NCBI GenBank assembly: GCA_002410325.1
Contig: DHRK01000065.1
Location: forward strand, 41,658-105,657
Reading direction: 5' to 3'
Origin: Syntrophomonas sp. UBA5314
Lineage (GTDB): Bacteria > Bacillota > Syntrophomonadia > Syntrophomonadales > Syntrophomonadaceae
Length of the DNA: 64,000 bases
How positions within the stretch are numbered: the first letter of the stretch is position 1; each line of letters begins with the position of its first letter. A program made the position numbers and the translations under genes. This document shows, in pieces, positions 43,182-52,854 of this stretch. The notes beneath the pieces were generated by a model. It ran no database searches. It worked only from the letters and a program-made list of their open reading frames with translations, and was not told where the DNA came from.

Positions 43182-44421
43182 AAGATATCCTCTCTTTTAA
43201 ATAGTCAATCAAAGCCTGCCCTTCCGGGCTGGCTTCCAGGTGCTGGTTCAGCATCTGGTCCAGCTTTTCCCTCCCCTGGTCCTCTTCCAAAACCTCGGCC
43301 GGGGTTTTATTATCCATTTCCAGGTGCGGCGTCTTAAACCATTGTTCAGCTTCCCGATCCCTTATCAAAAGGAACCAATGGTTAAAATATTCATCAATAG
43401 GCGCCTGAGCGCTAAACCGGTTTTGGATGACCACCGGCTCCAGGCCGGGCGCAGCTTGATTTAGCAGGTTCCTCATTTTCTCGATGTCATCCAGGACTTC
43501 GGCTGACCAGATAAAGTCGGCCTCTCCCAGAGCCAGGCGCACGTAACCGCTCACCTGATCATTTAAACGGTACCAGCGGTAGCCCTGGGTAGTATGCAGG
43601 TATTGCCAGTCGCCTCCGCCCTTGACAGCTTTAGAAAGCTGCTCCTTCCGAATCTCATCCAGCCCGGCGGCCTCCATATGATCGAAGTTCACCATAATCT
43701 GCTGGGAGGCATGGTCAAACAGGCCGTAGATGATTTCTTCGTTGTCCTTTATGAAGCGGGCTGGGTCTTCATTGTATAAGGAGCACAAGAAATTCAGGTG
43801 GCGGATCAGGAAGTCCTTTTCGCCGGAATTGTTGGAGAGGGATACCACCATGCCGGAAAACAACTGGTTTTCCTCCAGTTTAACCAGGCGCCCCATGAAC
43901 AGGGGGGCGTTCTGGCTTAATTGCTCGTCCCAGGGTTCTTTCAGCAGGATGCGGTGGCTGGTGCCCAGAAAAATATCCTGGATATTGAGGTACTGGTACT
44001 CTGAACCCTGTACTTCATAGATCGAAAGGAAAGAATCATTCAAAGAAACCAGACAGTCCTTGAGCATGGCATCCATGTATTCACCGTTGCTCTCCAGGTA
44101 TGCTTCGCCCAGGGCCGGGTTGTCCCCGATGCTAGCCCCAAACCACAACCATTCACTGAACACGGCTTCATTTTCCTTGGGAAGGATGGGATTTACGGTG
44201 AAGCGCAGGTAGTGGCCGCGCAGATCCCGGCGCAGCTTTTTGATGCGCTGTTCGTAATATTGATCCAGTTTAAGCTTTACGGCTGTCAATAACTGACTGT
44301 AACGGGTAAAGGGATCTGGAGATATATCCACCTGTTCACCCAGCCGACCGCAGCACTTTTTATATTTTTTCCCGCTGCCGCAGGGGCAGGGATCATTGCG
44401 TCCTATTTTCAGGCTGCTCAC
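43180..44421 (-). CDS. SEC-C motif protein (second copy)
   Basis: The 413-residue protein starts with a textbook SEC-C zinc motif (KIGRNDPCPCGSGKKYKKCC, residues 5-24). About 390 residues of a soluble, mainly helical domain with many aromatic residues follow, which I cannot assign. The GTG start follows AAGGAGG. It is convergent with ysxC. Like the protein at 19516-21579 it has an N-terminal SEC-C module and a long unassigned C-terminal part, but the two are not obviously close relatives over their length. Confidence 0.75.
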   Translation of the reverse strand: MSSLKIGRNDPCPCGSGKKYKKCCGRLGEQVDISPDPFTRYSQLLTAVKLKLDQYYEQRIKKLRRDLRGHYLRFTVNPILPKENEAVFSEWLWFGASIGDNPALGEAYLESNGEYMDAMLKDCLVSLNDSFLSIYEVQGSEYQYLNIQDIFLGTSHRILLKEPWDEQLSQNAPLFMGRLVKLEENQLFSGMVVSLSNNSGEKDFLIRHLNFLCSLYNEDPARFIKDNEEIIYGLFDHASQQIMVNFDHMEAAGLDEIRKEQLSKAVKGGGDWQYLHTTQGYRWYRLNDQVSGYVRLALGEADFIWSAEVLDDIEKMRNLLNQAAPGLEPVVIQNRFSAQAPIDEYFNHWFLLIRDREAEQWFKTPHLEMDNKTPAEVLEEDQGREKLDQMLNQHLEASPEGQALIDYLKERIS

Positions 44422-44707
44422 TGAAAAACCTCCTTAAGCAAGTTGGAACGTTTTAGGCCTTTCCATTTAAGCGCAGTGAACCTTTAGGCCGGTTTCTATA
44501 TTAGATTAGCATAGGGGAGGGCAGCAGGAAAAGTTAGTACTCGGTTAAAATGGGCGGGAAGCAGCAGGGGATGCTCATCTTTTAAGGCATTTTGGCTAAA
44601 ATTCGATAATATTATATGATGGTTCATTTATGCAAAGAAAAGCTGTACTCCAGGTGCATTGTTAAACTATACTGAATTTTATAAATGATGGTAAAGAAGG
44701 TAAAATA

Positions 44708-46051
44708 GTGGGGAAAAGACCAATCCGGACCCAAATTAAGCGAATAGCTGTTTTCATAATGATTATGATGCTGTTTCCCTTTTCCGCGGCAGCTGTGACA
44801 GCGCCCGCCGCAGCCACTATTGGCTATGAACTGAACAGCGGCCAGGTCGTTCTGGAAGGGCGGATTGTCTCTGACGGCGTGGGGACTATCAGCGACTACG
44901 GCTTTTATTACGCCAGGACCGCTGATATAAGCAATTTTATTCAGGATGCAATTGTGGCTGACGGAGACTCGTCTAAGAAAAGGGTGGGAACCAGCATTGC
45001 CCAGGGCCAGTATTTTTCAGCCAACCAGGCCGGTCTGGAGCTTGATACCGAATACCTGTTTTTTGCCTATGCGACCAATGAACAGGGGACGAATTATGGG
45101 GAGGTCAGATATTTTTTTACGAGAAGTGATGGGCGTTCTCCCGGGGTTAGAACCAAAGGGGCTTCCGTTTATTACGGTGATGCCAGACTTTACGGCGGAA
45201 TTACCTCGGACGGGAATCAGGCCATTACCGAATACGGTTTCCGCTATGGCCTGGACAGGAACTGCAGCATTAGACTGCCGCTAGGAACCAATGGTATAGG
45301 CGAACGCAGTTTTAACGCCTATCTGACCAATTTGAGCATTCATACCACTTATTATTACCAGGCCTATGCCCGCAATGCCTCCGGCACTTCCTATGGTTCG
45401 ATCCTGAGTTTTACCACCGGGGATTATTATGATTACTATGATGATGACAGCGACTATTACAGCTATGGCAAGCCGGCGGTATCTACCAAAAAACCGGTTG
45501 ACCAGGCGGGCGGAACCGTTCTTTATGGCGTCATAACTTCCCAGGGAAGTACTAGCATTACTTCCTATGGCTTTTACTGGGGGACCCGCAGCAGCCCGGA
45601 AAACCGGGTGGAAGCAGGCAGTTCCATCCCGGTTGACCATACCTTCAGCTACCAGCTGAGCTACTTAGATCCTGGAGAATACTATTATGTCCAGGCCTAT
45701 GCCCGCAATTCCTATGGAACCACCCGGGGGAACACGGTTCGTTTTAAGGCCGGTTACAATGCTGAGCCGACCTTTACCACCCTGGTGAGTAATATTGGCT
45801 TATCCGAAGCCACTTTTAGCGGTAGGATCGGTGCCATCGACGGGAGCCGGATCCGGGAATACGGTTTTATTTACGGACAGCTTCCGGGACTGGAAAGCAT
45901 GGTCAAAGTCGGTTATTCCATCCAGAGAAACAAGGTGTTTCAATACCATGCCCGCGACCTGCAAAAGGGCGCGCTCTACTATGTAAAGACTTATGTCATA
46001 ACCGCCTCCGGAATTGCTTATGGTCCTCAAGTGGTGTTTACTGCCAATTAA
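44708..46051 (+). CDS. Secreted protein with four fibronectin III-like repeats
   Basis: The 447-residue protein has a signal peptide (basic start, then VFIMIMMLFPFSAAAV). Four repeats of about 95-105 residues follow, each with the pattern ISDYGFYYA or ITEYGFRYG, then L-x-TxYYYxAYA and a final G-x-x-Y-G strand. The repeats resemble fibronectin type III beta-sandwiches. A Tyr/Asp-rich linker (DYYDYYDDDSDYYSYG) separates repeats two and three. No wall-anchoring motif is visible, so it is probably released or loosely cell-associated. The GTG start follows GAAGG. Function unknown. Confidence 0.75.
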   Translation: MGKRPIRTQIKRIAVFIMIMMLFPFSAAAVTAPAAATIGYELNSGQVVLEGRIVSDGVGTISDYGFYYARTADISNFIQDAIVADGDSSKKRVGTSIAQGQYFSANQAGLELDTEYLFFAYATNEQGTNYGEVRYFFTRSDGRSPGVRTKGASVYYGDARLYGGITSDGNQAITEYGFRYGLDRNCSIRLPLGTNGIGERSFNAYLTNLSIHTTYYYQAYARNASGTSYGSILSFTTGDYYDYYDDDSDYYSYGKPAVSTKKPVDQAGGTVLYGVITSQGSTSITSYGFYWGTRSSPENRVEAGSSIPVDHTFSYQLSYLDPGEYYYVQAYARNSYGTTRGNTVRFKAGYNAEPTFTTLVSNIGLSEATFSGRIGAIDGSRIREYGFIYGQLPGLESMVKVGYSIQRNKVFQYHARDLQKGALYYVKTYVITASGIAYGPQVVFTAN

Positions 46052-46076
46052 AACATTTTAATTAAACGTGTTTAAT

Positions 46077-46112
46077 AGGCTTGGGCTGAATAATAAGGTC
46101 GAAGCCTTTTTT
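46077..46112 (+). terminator. Terminator of the secreted repeat protein gene
   Basis: AGGCTT and AAGCCT form a stem followed directly by a run of Ts, 25 bases past the stop. Confidence 0.7.
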
Positions 46113-46211
46113 ACGGAGCTTGCACTGCTTGGGAGTTTTTCAGTACAATTAAAATTGTATAATTGTCAAGAATTATCATGAACATATAGCAAAAATGAGG
46201 AGGAGTCGCTA

Positions 46212-48863
46212 ATGGGTGCCGACAGCAGACTGCCCAGCGTCTATGACCCCGCCCAGGTTGAGGGGAAATGGTACGAATTCTGGAAAGGAAATGGGTTCTT
46301 TATACCGAGCCAGGATTATAATAAAAAGATGTTTTCTGTAGTGATGCCCCCGCCCAATGTCACCGGCTCGCTTCACCTGGGCCATGCCCTGGACAACACC
46401 CTGCAGGATATCCTGACCCGCTGGCGGAGGATGCAGGGTTACAATGCCCTATGGCTGCCTGGCACCGACCATGCCGGAATTGCCACCCAGGCCCGGGTGG
46501 AAGAGGCTCTGGCCCGGGAGGGTTTGAGCAAACACGACCTGGGAAGGGAAAAGTTTGTTGAACGGGTCTGGGAATGGAAGCATCTCTACGGGTCAAGGAT
46601 AACCAACCAGTTGATGCTCATGGGATCGTCCTGTGACTGGAGCCGGGAGCGCTTTACTATGGATGAAGGCTGCTCGCGGGCGGTTCGGGAGACCTTCGTG
46701 AGGCTTTTTGAGAAGGGCCTTATTTACCAGGGGGACTACATAGTGAACTGGTGCCCTCGCTGCCATACCGCCATCTCGGATATTGAAGTTGAGCATGAAG
46801 AGAGCGACGGGCATTTATGGCATATACGCTATCCGATAGAGGGCAGCGAGGAATACCTGGTAGTAGCCACTACCAGACCGGAAACCATGCTGGGCGACAC
46901 GGCGGTAGCCGTTCATCCCGAAGATGAACGCTATCGGAGCCTGGTTGGCAAACAGGCCCGGCTCCCGCTGATGGACCGTCTGATACCCGTAATAAGCGAT
47001 GCCTATGTCGATAAGGAATTTGGGACGGGCGCAGTTAAGGTCACTCCCGCCCATGATCCCAATGACTTTGAGATGGGCCTGCGCCATGGACTTCCCCAGC
47101 TGGTAATAATGGACGAAGCCGGAGTGCTGAATGAAAACGCCGGGCCTTATGCGGGTTTGGAGCGCTATGCCGGCCGCCAGGCGGTCGTAAAAGACCTGGA
47201 AGCCCTGGGGCTTTTGCTCAAGGTTGAAGAACACCGTCATGCGGTGGGCCATTGCCAGCGCTGCGACACGGTGGTTGAACCGCTGGTTTCCAAGCAGTGG
47301 TTCGTGAAGATGAAGCGCCTGGCTGAACCGGCCATTGCCAGGGTCCTTTCCGGGGAGACCCGGTTTGTACCGGAGCGCTTTACCCGCATCTATATTCACT
47401 GGATGGAGAATATTCGGGACTGGTGCATCTCCCGCCAGCTGTGGTGGGGACATCGGATTCCAGTCTGGTACTGTGAGGACTGTGGTGAAGTCATTTGCAG
47501 CCGCACCGATCCGGACCAGTGCCCGAACTGCAGCTCGGCCGACCTGAGGCAGGACGAAGATGTACTGGACACCTGGTTTTCCAGTGCCCTGTGGCCTTTC
47601 TCCACCCTGGGCTGGCCGGACGACACCGAGGATATGCGCCATTTCTTCCCCACTACGGTTCTGGTTACGGGAAGAGACATCATTTTCTTCTGGGTGGCGC
47701 GCATGATCTTTTCGGCCATTGAACAGACCGGACAGGTGCCCTTTTACGACGTTAATATTCACGGACTGATCCTGGACGCCCTGGGGCGCAAGATGAGCAA
47801 GTCTCTGGACAACGGGGTGGATCCGATCGAAGTCATTGAAAAATACGGAGCCGACACCCTGCGTTTTTCCTTGATTACCGGGGTGACGCCCGGCAATGAC
47901 GTGCGCTTCCATTGGGAAAAGGTTGAAAACATCCGCAACTTCGCCAATAAAATATGGAATGCTTCCCGCTTTGTAATGATGAACCTGGAGGGCTATAAAA
48001 CCATAGATATCAATGAGGAGCAACTGCAGCTGGCCGATCAGTGGATCCTTTCCCGGGCTTCTGACCGGGCTCAGCAGATCACCGCCCTTTTGGAAAAATA
48101 TGAATTGGGCGAAGCCGCCCGGCTCCTGTACGATTTTATCTGGGATGAGTTCTGCGACTGGTATATCGAGCTCTGCAAACCGCGCCTGGGAAGTGCGGCG
48201 CTTCCCCAGGAGAGGCTTCTGGTGCAGAATGTTCTGGTAAAGGTTCTGGTGGATATTCTACATCTCCTGCACCCGTTTATGCCCTTTATCAGCGAGGAAA
48301 TATATCAGAGCCTGCCCGGGGCCAGCCGGACTATTATGCTCAATCCCTGGCCGGATGGAAGTCAGGCCAAAGTATGGCCGGAGGCGGTAGTCGATATGCA
48401 GCGCATCATGGCCATAATTAGAGCGGTTCGCAATATTCGGGCCGAGTTCAATGTGCCCCCCGGCTCAAAGATAAAAGCCCTGCTGGTGGTGCCGGAGCCC
48501 GACCTGCGAAGCATGCTGGCTGCCCATCAGTCCTACATCCGCACCATGTCTGGAGTCAATGAACTGGAACTGCTGGACAAGATCGAAGAGAAACCGGCTC
48601 AGGCGGTGTCAGCCTTGAATTCCTGGTTTGAACTGTACGTGCCTCTGGAGGGCCTGATCGATGTCAATAAGGAGATCCAGCGCCTCAATAAAGAACTGCA
48701 AAACACGATGGCCGACCTGGCCAAGGCCGAAAACAAACTGGCCAACCAGGATTTCCTGGCCCGGGCGCCGGAAGCGGTTATCGAAAAAGAAAAGAGCAAG
48801 GCCGAAGAGGCCAGAAGCAGGAAAGAGGGTATTTTACAACGTCTGGAGATCTTGAGCAAATAG
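46212..48863 (+). CDS. valS: Valyl-tRNA synthetase
   Basis: The 883-residue class I synthetase has the HIGH motif (PPPNVTGSLHLGHAL), the editing domain (TTRPETMLGDTAVAVHPED), the KMSKS loop (GRKMSKSLDNG), the anticodon-binding domain and a C-terminal coiled coil. It charges tRNA-Val. GAGGAGG precedes the ATG. I looked for a T-box leader in the 160 bases upstream and saw none. Its end lies against folC, as in many Firmicutes. Confidence 0.97.
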   Translation: MGADSRLPSVYDPAQVEGKWYEFWKGNGFFIPSQDYNKKMFSVVMPPPNVTGSLHLGHALDNTLQDILTRWRRMQGYNALWLPGTDHAGIATQARVEEALAREGLSKHDLGREKFVERVWEWKHLYGSRITNQLMLMGSSCDWSRERFTMDEGCSRAVRETFVRLFEKGLIYQGDYIVNWCPRCHTAISDIEVEHEESDGHLWHIRYPIEGSEEYLVVATTRPETMLGDTAVAVHPEDERYRSLVGKQARLPLMDRLIPVISDAYVDKEFGTGAVKVTPAHDPNDFEMGLRHGLPQLVIMDEAGVLNENAGPYAGLERYAGRQAVVKDLEALGLLLKVEEHRHAVGHCQRCDTVVEPLVSKQWFVKMKRLAEPAIARVLSGETRFVPERFTRIYIHWMENIRDWCISRQLWWGHRIPVWYCEDCGEVICSRTDPDQCPNCSSADLRQDEDVLDTWFSSALWPFSTLGWPDDTEDMRHFFPTTVLVTGRDIIFFWVARMIFSAIEQTGQVPFYDVNIHGLILDALGRKMSKSLDNGVDPIEVIEKYGADTLRFSLITGVTPGNDVRFHWEKVENIRNFANKIWNASRFVMMNLEGYKTIDINEEQLQLADQWILSRASDRAQQITALLEKYELGEAARLLYDFIWDEFCDWYIELCKPRLGSAALPQERLLVQNVLVKVLVDILHLLHPFMPFISEEIYQSLPGASRTIMLNPWPDGSQAKVWPEAVVDMQRIMAIIRAVRNIRAEFNVPPGSKIKALLVVPEPDLRSMLAAHQSYIRTMSGVNELELLDKIEEKPAQAVSALNSWFELYVPLEGLIDVNKEIQRLNKELQNTMADLAKAENKLANQDFLARAPEAVIEKEKSKAEEARSRKEGILQRLEILSK

Positions 48864-48910
48864 TAGAAAAAAAGCTGCAGGACCTGCTGCTGCTGGGCAG
48901 TCGGCCCGGG

Positions 48911-50143
48911 ATGGAGAGGATTGAAGCTTTATTAACCATAATGGATAATCCGCAAAGCGGTTTAAAATCAGTACATGTAGCCGGAACCAACGGCAAGGGT
49001 TCAACCTGCTGGATTATCGCATCCATATTGCATAAAGCCGGATACCGGGTGGGGAGTTTTCTATCTCCCCACATTTCTTCTTACCGGGAGCGCATACGCA
49101 TCAACGGAGAATATATTAGCGCCCGGGATATGAACGACTATCTGGACCGGGTTTTGGCGGCCGCGGACCGACTCATTTCAGCCGGGGGGGAGCACCCTAC
49201 CGAGTTTGAGATTTTAACGGCTCTGGCATTTCTATATTTTAAAGACCAGCAGGTGGATATAGCGGTTTTAGAAGTGGGCATGGGCGGTCGTTACGATTCC
49301 ACCAACGTCATAACCCCTCTGGTTTCAGTAATAACCAGCATAGATTATGATCATACCGCCTATCTGGGAGAGACCCTGGAAGAAATCGCCTTTAACAAGG
49401 CGGGTATCATCAAGCCCCGGGTTCCGGTGGTGGTCGGCGAAGTACCCGAACCGGCCTACCGCGTAATCGAGAGGGAGGCCAGGAAAAAACGCGCTCCCCT
49501 CTGTACTAGTTCAACCGTCCAAGTGCTTAGAAAAGGCGCGCCCCTGGACGGTCTGATTGAAATTGCCTGGCCGGATGCCGTTCTTGGCAGCCTGCCCTTT
49601 TCCCTGCCGGGTGATTACCAGCTTGCCAATCTGGCTACAGCCTTGACGGCAATCCATATCCTCAGAAACCGGGGCTGGATGATAAGCCCTGTGCATATCA
49701 GAGAAGCCCTGGCTGATATCAGCTTGGCCGGCCGGCTTCAGTTCATGAGCCGCAATCCTCTGATTATTGCCGATGCCGCCCATAATCCCCATGCCTGCCG
49801 CGCCTTGCGGATTTCTCTCGAGTCGCTCCTGCCGGATAAGGAGCGGGTTTTGCTGTTGGGAATGCTGGATGACAAGGATGCCTTTTTGTCGATTAGGGAA
49901 CTGGGGCAGGCGACCCGGGCGGTGGTGGTAACCCGTCCTGATAGAGACCGGGCGTCAAACTGGTGCCGGCTTTCCTCTCTGTTTGCTTCGCTTTTCCCCG
50001 GGGTTCCGGTTTATGAAGAGGAAGAACCCACCAGGGCTCTGGAGTTGGCATTGGGTATGCTAAAGGATAATGAGTATATGCTAATTAGCGGATCTTTCTA
50101 TTTATTAGGAAAAGTTTGGAGCAGTCTGGCGGAAAGCCGCTAG
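48911..50143 (+). CDS. folC: Folylpolyglutamate synthase / dihydrofolate synthase
   Basis: The Mur-ligase-family enzyme adds glutamate to folates. Walker-type HVAGTNGKGST, the GGRYDSTNVI block, DYDHTAYLG and the C-terminal DAAHNPHACRAL are all present. The first in-frame ATG (48911) has no ribosome binding site and falls inside the usual N-terminal helix. The frame remains protein-like upstream (KKLQDLLLLGSRPG), as in intact FolC, and runs back into the end of valS without an ATG, GTG or TTG. The true start may be a rare codon near 48870-48880, translationally coupled to valS. Confidence 0.92.
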   Translation: MERIEALLTIMDNPQSGLKSVHVAGTNGKGSTCWIIASILHKAGYRVGSFLSPHISSYRERIRINGEYISARDMNDYLDRVLAAADRLISAGGEHPTEFEILTALAFLYFKDQQVDIAVLEVGMGGRYDSTNVITPLVSVITSIDYDHTAYLGETLEEIAFNKAGIIKPRVPVVVGEVPEPAYRVIEREARKKRAPLCTSSTVQVLRKGAPLDGLIEIAWPDAVLGSLPFSLPGDYQLANLATALTAIHILRNRGWMISPVHIREALADISLAGRLQFMSRNPLIIADAAHNPHACRALRISLESLLPDKERVLLLGMLDDKDAFLSIRELGQATRAVVVTRPDRDRASNWCRLSSLFASLFPGVPVYEEEEPTRALELALGMLKDNEYMLISGSFYLLGKVWSSLAESR

Positions 50144-50210
50144 ATTCTTAACAGATTCTTAACACAGTCTTAAAGGAATGTTCTGTATAATGAACACAGA
50201 GATAGGGCGC

Positions 50211-50374
50211 TAGTACAATGTCAATCCTAATTCTGTGTATTACTCAGCGAGGAAAACTTTTGTAGGGCAAGGCGGAGGAGAGAGTAATACTGGACGTATT
50301 ACGATTGACGACAACGCAGTCATACGAAAATTTAACCGCTGATAATATATAGAATTAGGGTTGGCAGTGTACTG
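50211..50374. repeat. MITE-like palindromic element, copy B
   Basis: A 164-bp non-coding element has imperfect terminal inverted repeats of about 28 bases (50213-50240 and 50345-50372, 23 of 28 complementary). The centre carries GGCAAGGCGGAGGAG and a 30-base block, 50285-50314, that matches copy A at 28 of 30 positions. ACAACGCAG follows. It lies upstream of the DUF47-phosphate transporter pair, ending about 20 bases before that ribosome binding site. Confidence 0.7.
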
Positions 50375-50394
50375 AATATAAGGAGGTTTTTTGA

Positions 50395-51027
50395 GTGGTT
50401 TTTCGCCTAAAGCCACGGGAGGAGAAGTTTTTCTATTGTTTCAATGAGCTGGCGGATTTCATCTGTGAGGCCAGCGGCATTCTAAAGAGTTATTTTGAAC
50501 AACCCATGGATCCAACCCAAAAGCTGGAGCTTTTGACTGAAGTAGAAGAAAAGGGAGATAAAGTGCTGGGACGGGTAATGCAGCAGATAAACAGTTCATT
50601 TATTACTCCCTTTGACCGGGAGGATATCCTGTTGCTGGCCCGCGAGTTGAATAATATCTTGGATCATATTCAGGGTACCCTGGAAAAGGTAGTTATCTAT
50701 AAGGCAGGAATTCCTAAAGATATCTATGCCTTGAAACTGGTCAAGGTTCTCGAAGAAGCCGCCCAGGAAATACAGGGAGCCGTGCGGGAGCTGCCCGATG
50801 TGAGGACCAGGCATTCATCGATTCTAAAAGCCTGTGAAGTCATAAGGTCTTATGAGCATGAAGGGGATTTTTTATACCGGGCAGGCATTGCCAGGCTCTT
50901 TGAAAACACCGAAAATCTGGTGGACATCATCAAATGGAAAGAGATTTACGAACATCTGGAGACCACCCTGGATTATTGCGAAAATGTCAGCAATATTATC
51001 AAGGGAGTAGCCGTTAAGTATGTTTAA
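50395..51027 (+). CDS. DUF47/PhoU-like phosphate transport regulator
   Basis: The 210-residue, all-helical protein matches the DUF47 family (relatives of PhoU and TIGR00153): LKPREEKFFYCFNELADFI, then TEVEEKGDKVLGRVMQQIN, and VIRSYEHEGDFLYRAG. Such proteins are encoded next to Pit-type phosphate carriers and are thought to control them. The GTG start follows AGGAGG. Its end overlaps the transporter start by eight bases, implying translational coupling. Confidence 0.92.
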   Translation: MVFRLKPREEKFFYCFNELADFICEASGILKSYFEQPMDPTQKLELLTEVEEKGDKVLGRVMQQINSSFITPFDREDILLLARELNNILDHIQGTLEKVVIYKAGIPKDIYALKLVKVLEEAAQEIQGAVRELPDVRTRHSSILKACEVIRSYEHEGDFLYRAGIARLFENTENLVDIIKWKEIYEHLETTLDYCENVSNIIKGVAVKYV

Positions 51028-52015
51028 CCTTACCCTTATACCGGTCGTGTTTGTGATTATTTTCGCCCTGACCTTTGATTTTATCAACGGTTTTAGCGAT
51101 ACCGCCAACGCTATTGCAACATCTGTGTCAACCAAAGCCCTCTCACCGCGCAAAGCCATAATGGTGGCGGCAGTTCTGAATTTTGCCGGGGCATTAACCG
51201 GGACCGCGGTCGCCTTTACCATCGGCAAAAGCATCATCGACCCCCAGATGGTTACTCCACTTATTCTGATTGCAGCCCTGGTCGGGGCTATTTTTTGGAA
51301 CGTCTTTACCTGGTATTTTGGCATACCCAGCAGTTCGTCACACGCTCTCATTGGAGGTTTGACCGGTGCGGTAATTGCAGCCCTGGGCAGCGCCAGCGTT
51401 AAATGGCAGGGTTTCCTGATGATTTTGGCAGGCCTGCTGTCAGCGCCGGTAATCGGGGTAATTTTGGGGAGTCTGGTTATGACTCTCCTTTTTTGGCTTT
51501 TTAAACGGGCGGCGCCCAATAGAATAAACAACAACTTCAGGAAGCTGCAGATAGTATCCGCCTGTGCCCTGTCCTTTTCCCACGGTTCCAATGACGCCCA
51601 GAAATCTATGGGCATTATTACCATGGTACTGGTCGGAGCTCATCTACTGGGCGAATTTAACGTCCCGTTATGGGTAAAAGCGGCCTGCGCTTTTTCCATG
51701 GCCATGGGTACGGCACTGGGGGGATGGCGGATCATAAAAACCATGGGGGGCAAAATATTTCGCATTGAGCCCATAAACGGGTTTGCCTCTGATTTTACTT
51801 CCTGTTTGGTCATACTCGCGGCCAGTCATTTTGGCTTTCCGGTTAGCACCACTCATGTGGTATCTTCTTCTATTATGGGTGTTGGAGCTGCCAAACGGTT
51901 TAAGGGAGTGCGCTGGAATATCGCCCGTCAGATTTTAATTGCCTGGGTTCTGACCATCCCTTCCTCGGCCCTGGTGGCAATTTGCATTTACAATTTGTTA
52001 CGTTTTTTTGTATAA
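51020..52015 (+). CDS. pit: Pit-family inorganic phosphate transporter
   Basis: The 331-residue membrane protein has about ten helices and the duplicated PD001131 signatures of the PiT family: FDFINGFSDTANAIATSVSTKAL near the start and FSHGSNDAQKSMGIIT in the second half. GIPSSSSHALIGG and FPVSTTHVVSSSIMG are the matching partner segments. It couples phosphate import to proton or sodium flow. It overlaps and is coupled to the DUF47 gene. Confidence 0.95.
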   Translation: MFNLTLIPVVFVIIFALTFDFINGFSDTANAIATSVSTKALSPRKAIMVAAVLNFAGALTGTAVAFTIGKSIIDPQMVTPLILIAALVGAIFWNVFTWYFGIPSSSSHALIGGLTGAVIAALGSASVKWQGFLMILAGLLSAPVIGVILGSLVMTLLFWLFKRAAPNRINNNFRKLQIVSACALSFSHGSNDAQKSMGIITMVLVGAHLLGEFNVPLWVKAACAFSMAMGTALGGWRIIKTMGGKIFRIEPINGFASDFTSCLVILAASHFGFPVSTTHVVSSSIMGVGAAKRFKGVRWNIARQILIAWVLTIPSSALVAICIYNLLRFFV

Positions 52016-52112
52016 TGGTACAGACTCGTTTTTACAATTCATTATTTTTCTGTTAGAATCGCAGTATTAGAGGGATTATTAGATGGAAATTTGAAATTAA
52101 GGGGTGGGGGGC

Positions 52113-52745
52113 TTGAAGGTCTACAAGATACCTGAGGCCACAGTTATGCGGCTCTCTATTTACTCCCGGTATTTACACCAACTCATTGATGAAGAGGTTG
52201 ATACAGTTTCCTCTGATGAAATAGCCCGGGGAGTAGGGGTAAGTTCCGCCCAGGTACGCAAAGACCTGGCCTATTTCGGGGAATTTGGCACCCGGGGAGT
52301 GGGATACAAGGTTGAAGAACTGTACGGCCACCTCATGAAGATCCTGGGACTTGATCGAAGATGGAATATCATGATTATAGGGGCTGGAAAACTGGGCTCA
52401 GCTCTGGCCTTATACAATGGTTTTATTGACCGTGGTTTCAACATCAAAGCCATATTGGACGTAGATAAGAACAAGGTTGGGAATAAACTGGGTCCGGTTG
52501 AGGTTGAGCCTTTGGGAATGCTTGAGGAGCGGGTAAAGGAACACCAGATCAGTATTGGAGTAGTTACCGTACCGGCCGGCGTGGCTCAGGAGGTAACCGA
52601 CAAGCTGATCGCTTCGGGCGTAAAAGCTATATTAAATTTTTCGCCCCGGGTTTTAAAGGTGCCCAACCATATTGTCTTGCGTAATGTAGACCTTTCAGTA
52701 AATCTGGAGGTTTTAAGCTTCAATCTGGCCTACAACAACAGATAG
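52113..52745 (+). CDS. rex: Redox-sensing transcriptional repressor Rex
   Basis: The 210-residue repressor has an N-terminal winged helix (SSDEIARGVGVSSAQVRKDLAYFGEFGTRGVGY) and a C-terminal Rossmann domain (MIIGAGKLGSALALYNGF) that senses the NADH/NAD ratio. In anaerobes it controls fermentation and electron-transfer genes. A TTG start at 52113 after GGGGTGGGGGG is likely; a GTG at 52104 overlaps that site. It heads the conserved rex-DUF4321-maf-radC-mre arrangement but has its own terminator. Confidence 0.95.
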   Translation: MKVYKIPEATVMRLSIYSRYLHQLIDEEVDTVSSDEIARGVGVSSAQVRKDLAYFGEFGTRGVGYKVEELYGHLMKILGLDRRWNIMIIGAGKLGSALALYNGFIDRGFNIKAILDVDKNKVGNKLGPVEVEPLGMLEERVKEHQISIGVVTVPAGVAQEVTDKLIASGVKAILNFSPRVLKVPNHIVLRNVDLSVNLEVLSFNLAYNNR

Positions 52746-52756
52746 AGTATCAGTGC

Positions 52757-52792
52757 CGGGAAGCTCCTTTGCAGGTGGGGCTTCCCGTTTTT
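52757..52792 (+). terminator. Terminator after rex
   Basis: CGGGAAGC pairs with GCTTCCCG around a 15-base loop and is followed directly by five or more Ts. Confidence 0.88.
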
Positions 52793-52854
52793 AACTGCCT
52801 TGTCTTTGCTTCCCACTAGTGCTACACTGATAAAAATCATCCACTGGAGGTTAT

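Noticed and set aside
46052..46211. T-box leader before valS
   Set aside because: The gap holds a simple terminator of the preceding gene; no T-box sequence or specifier stem is visible.
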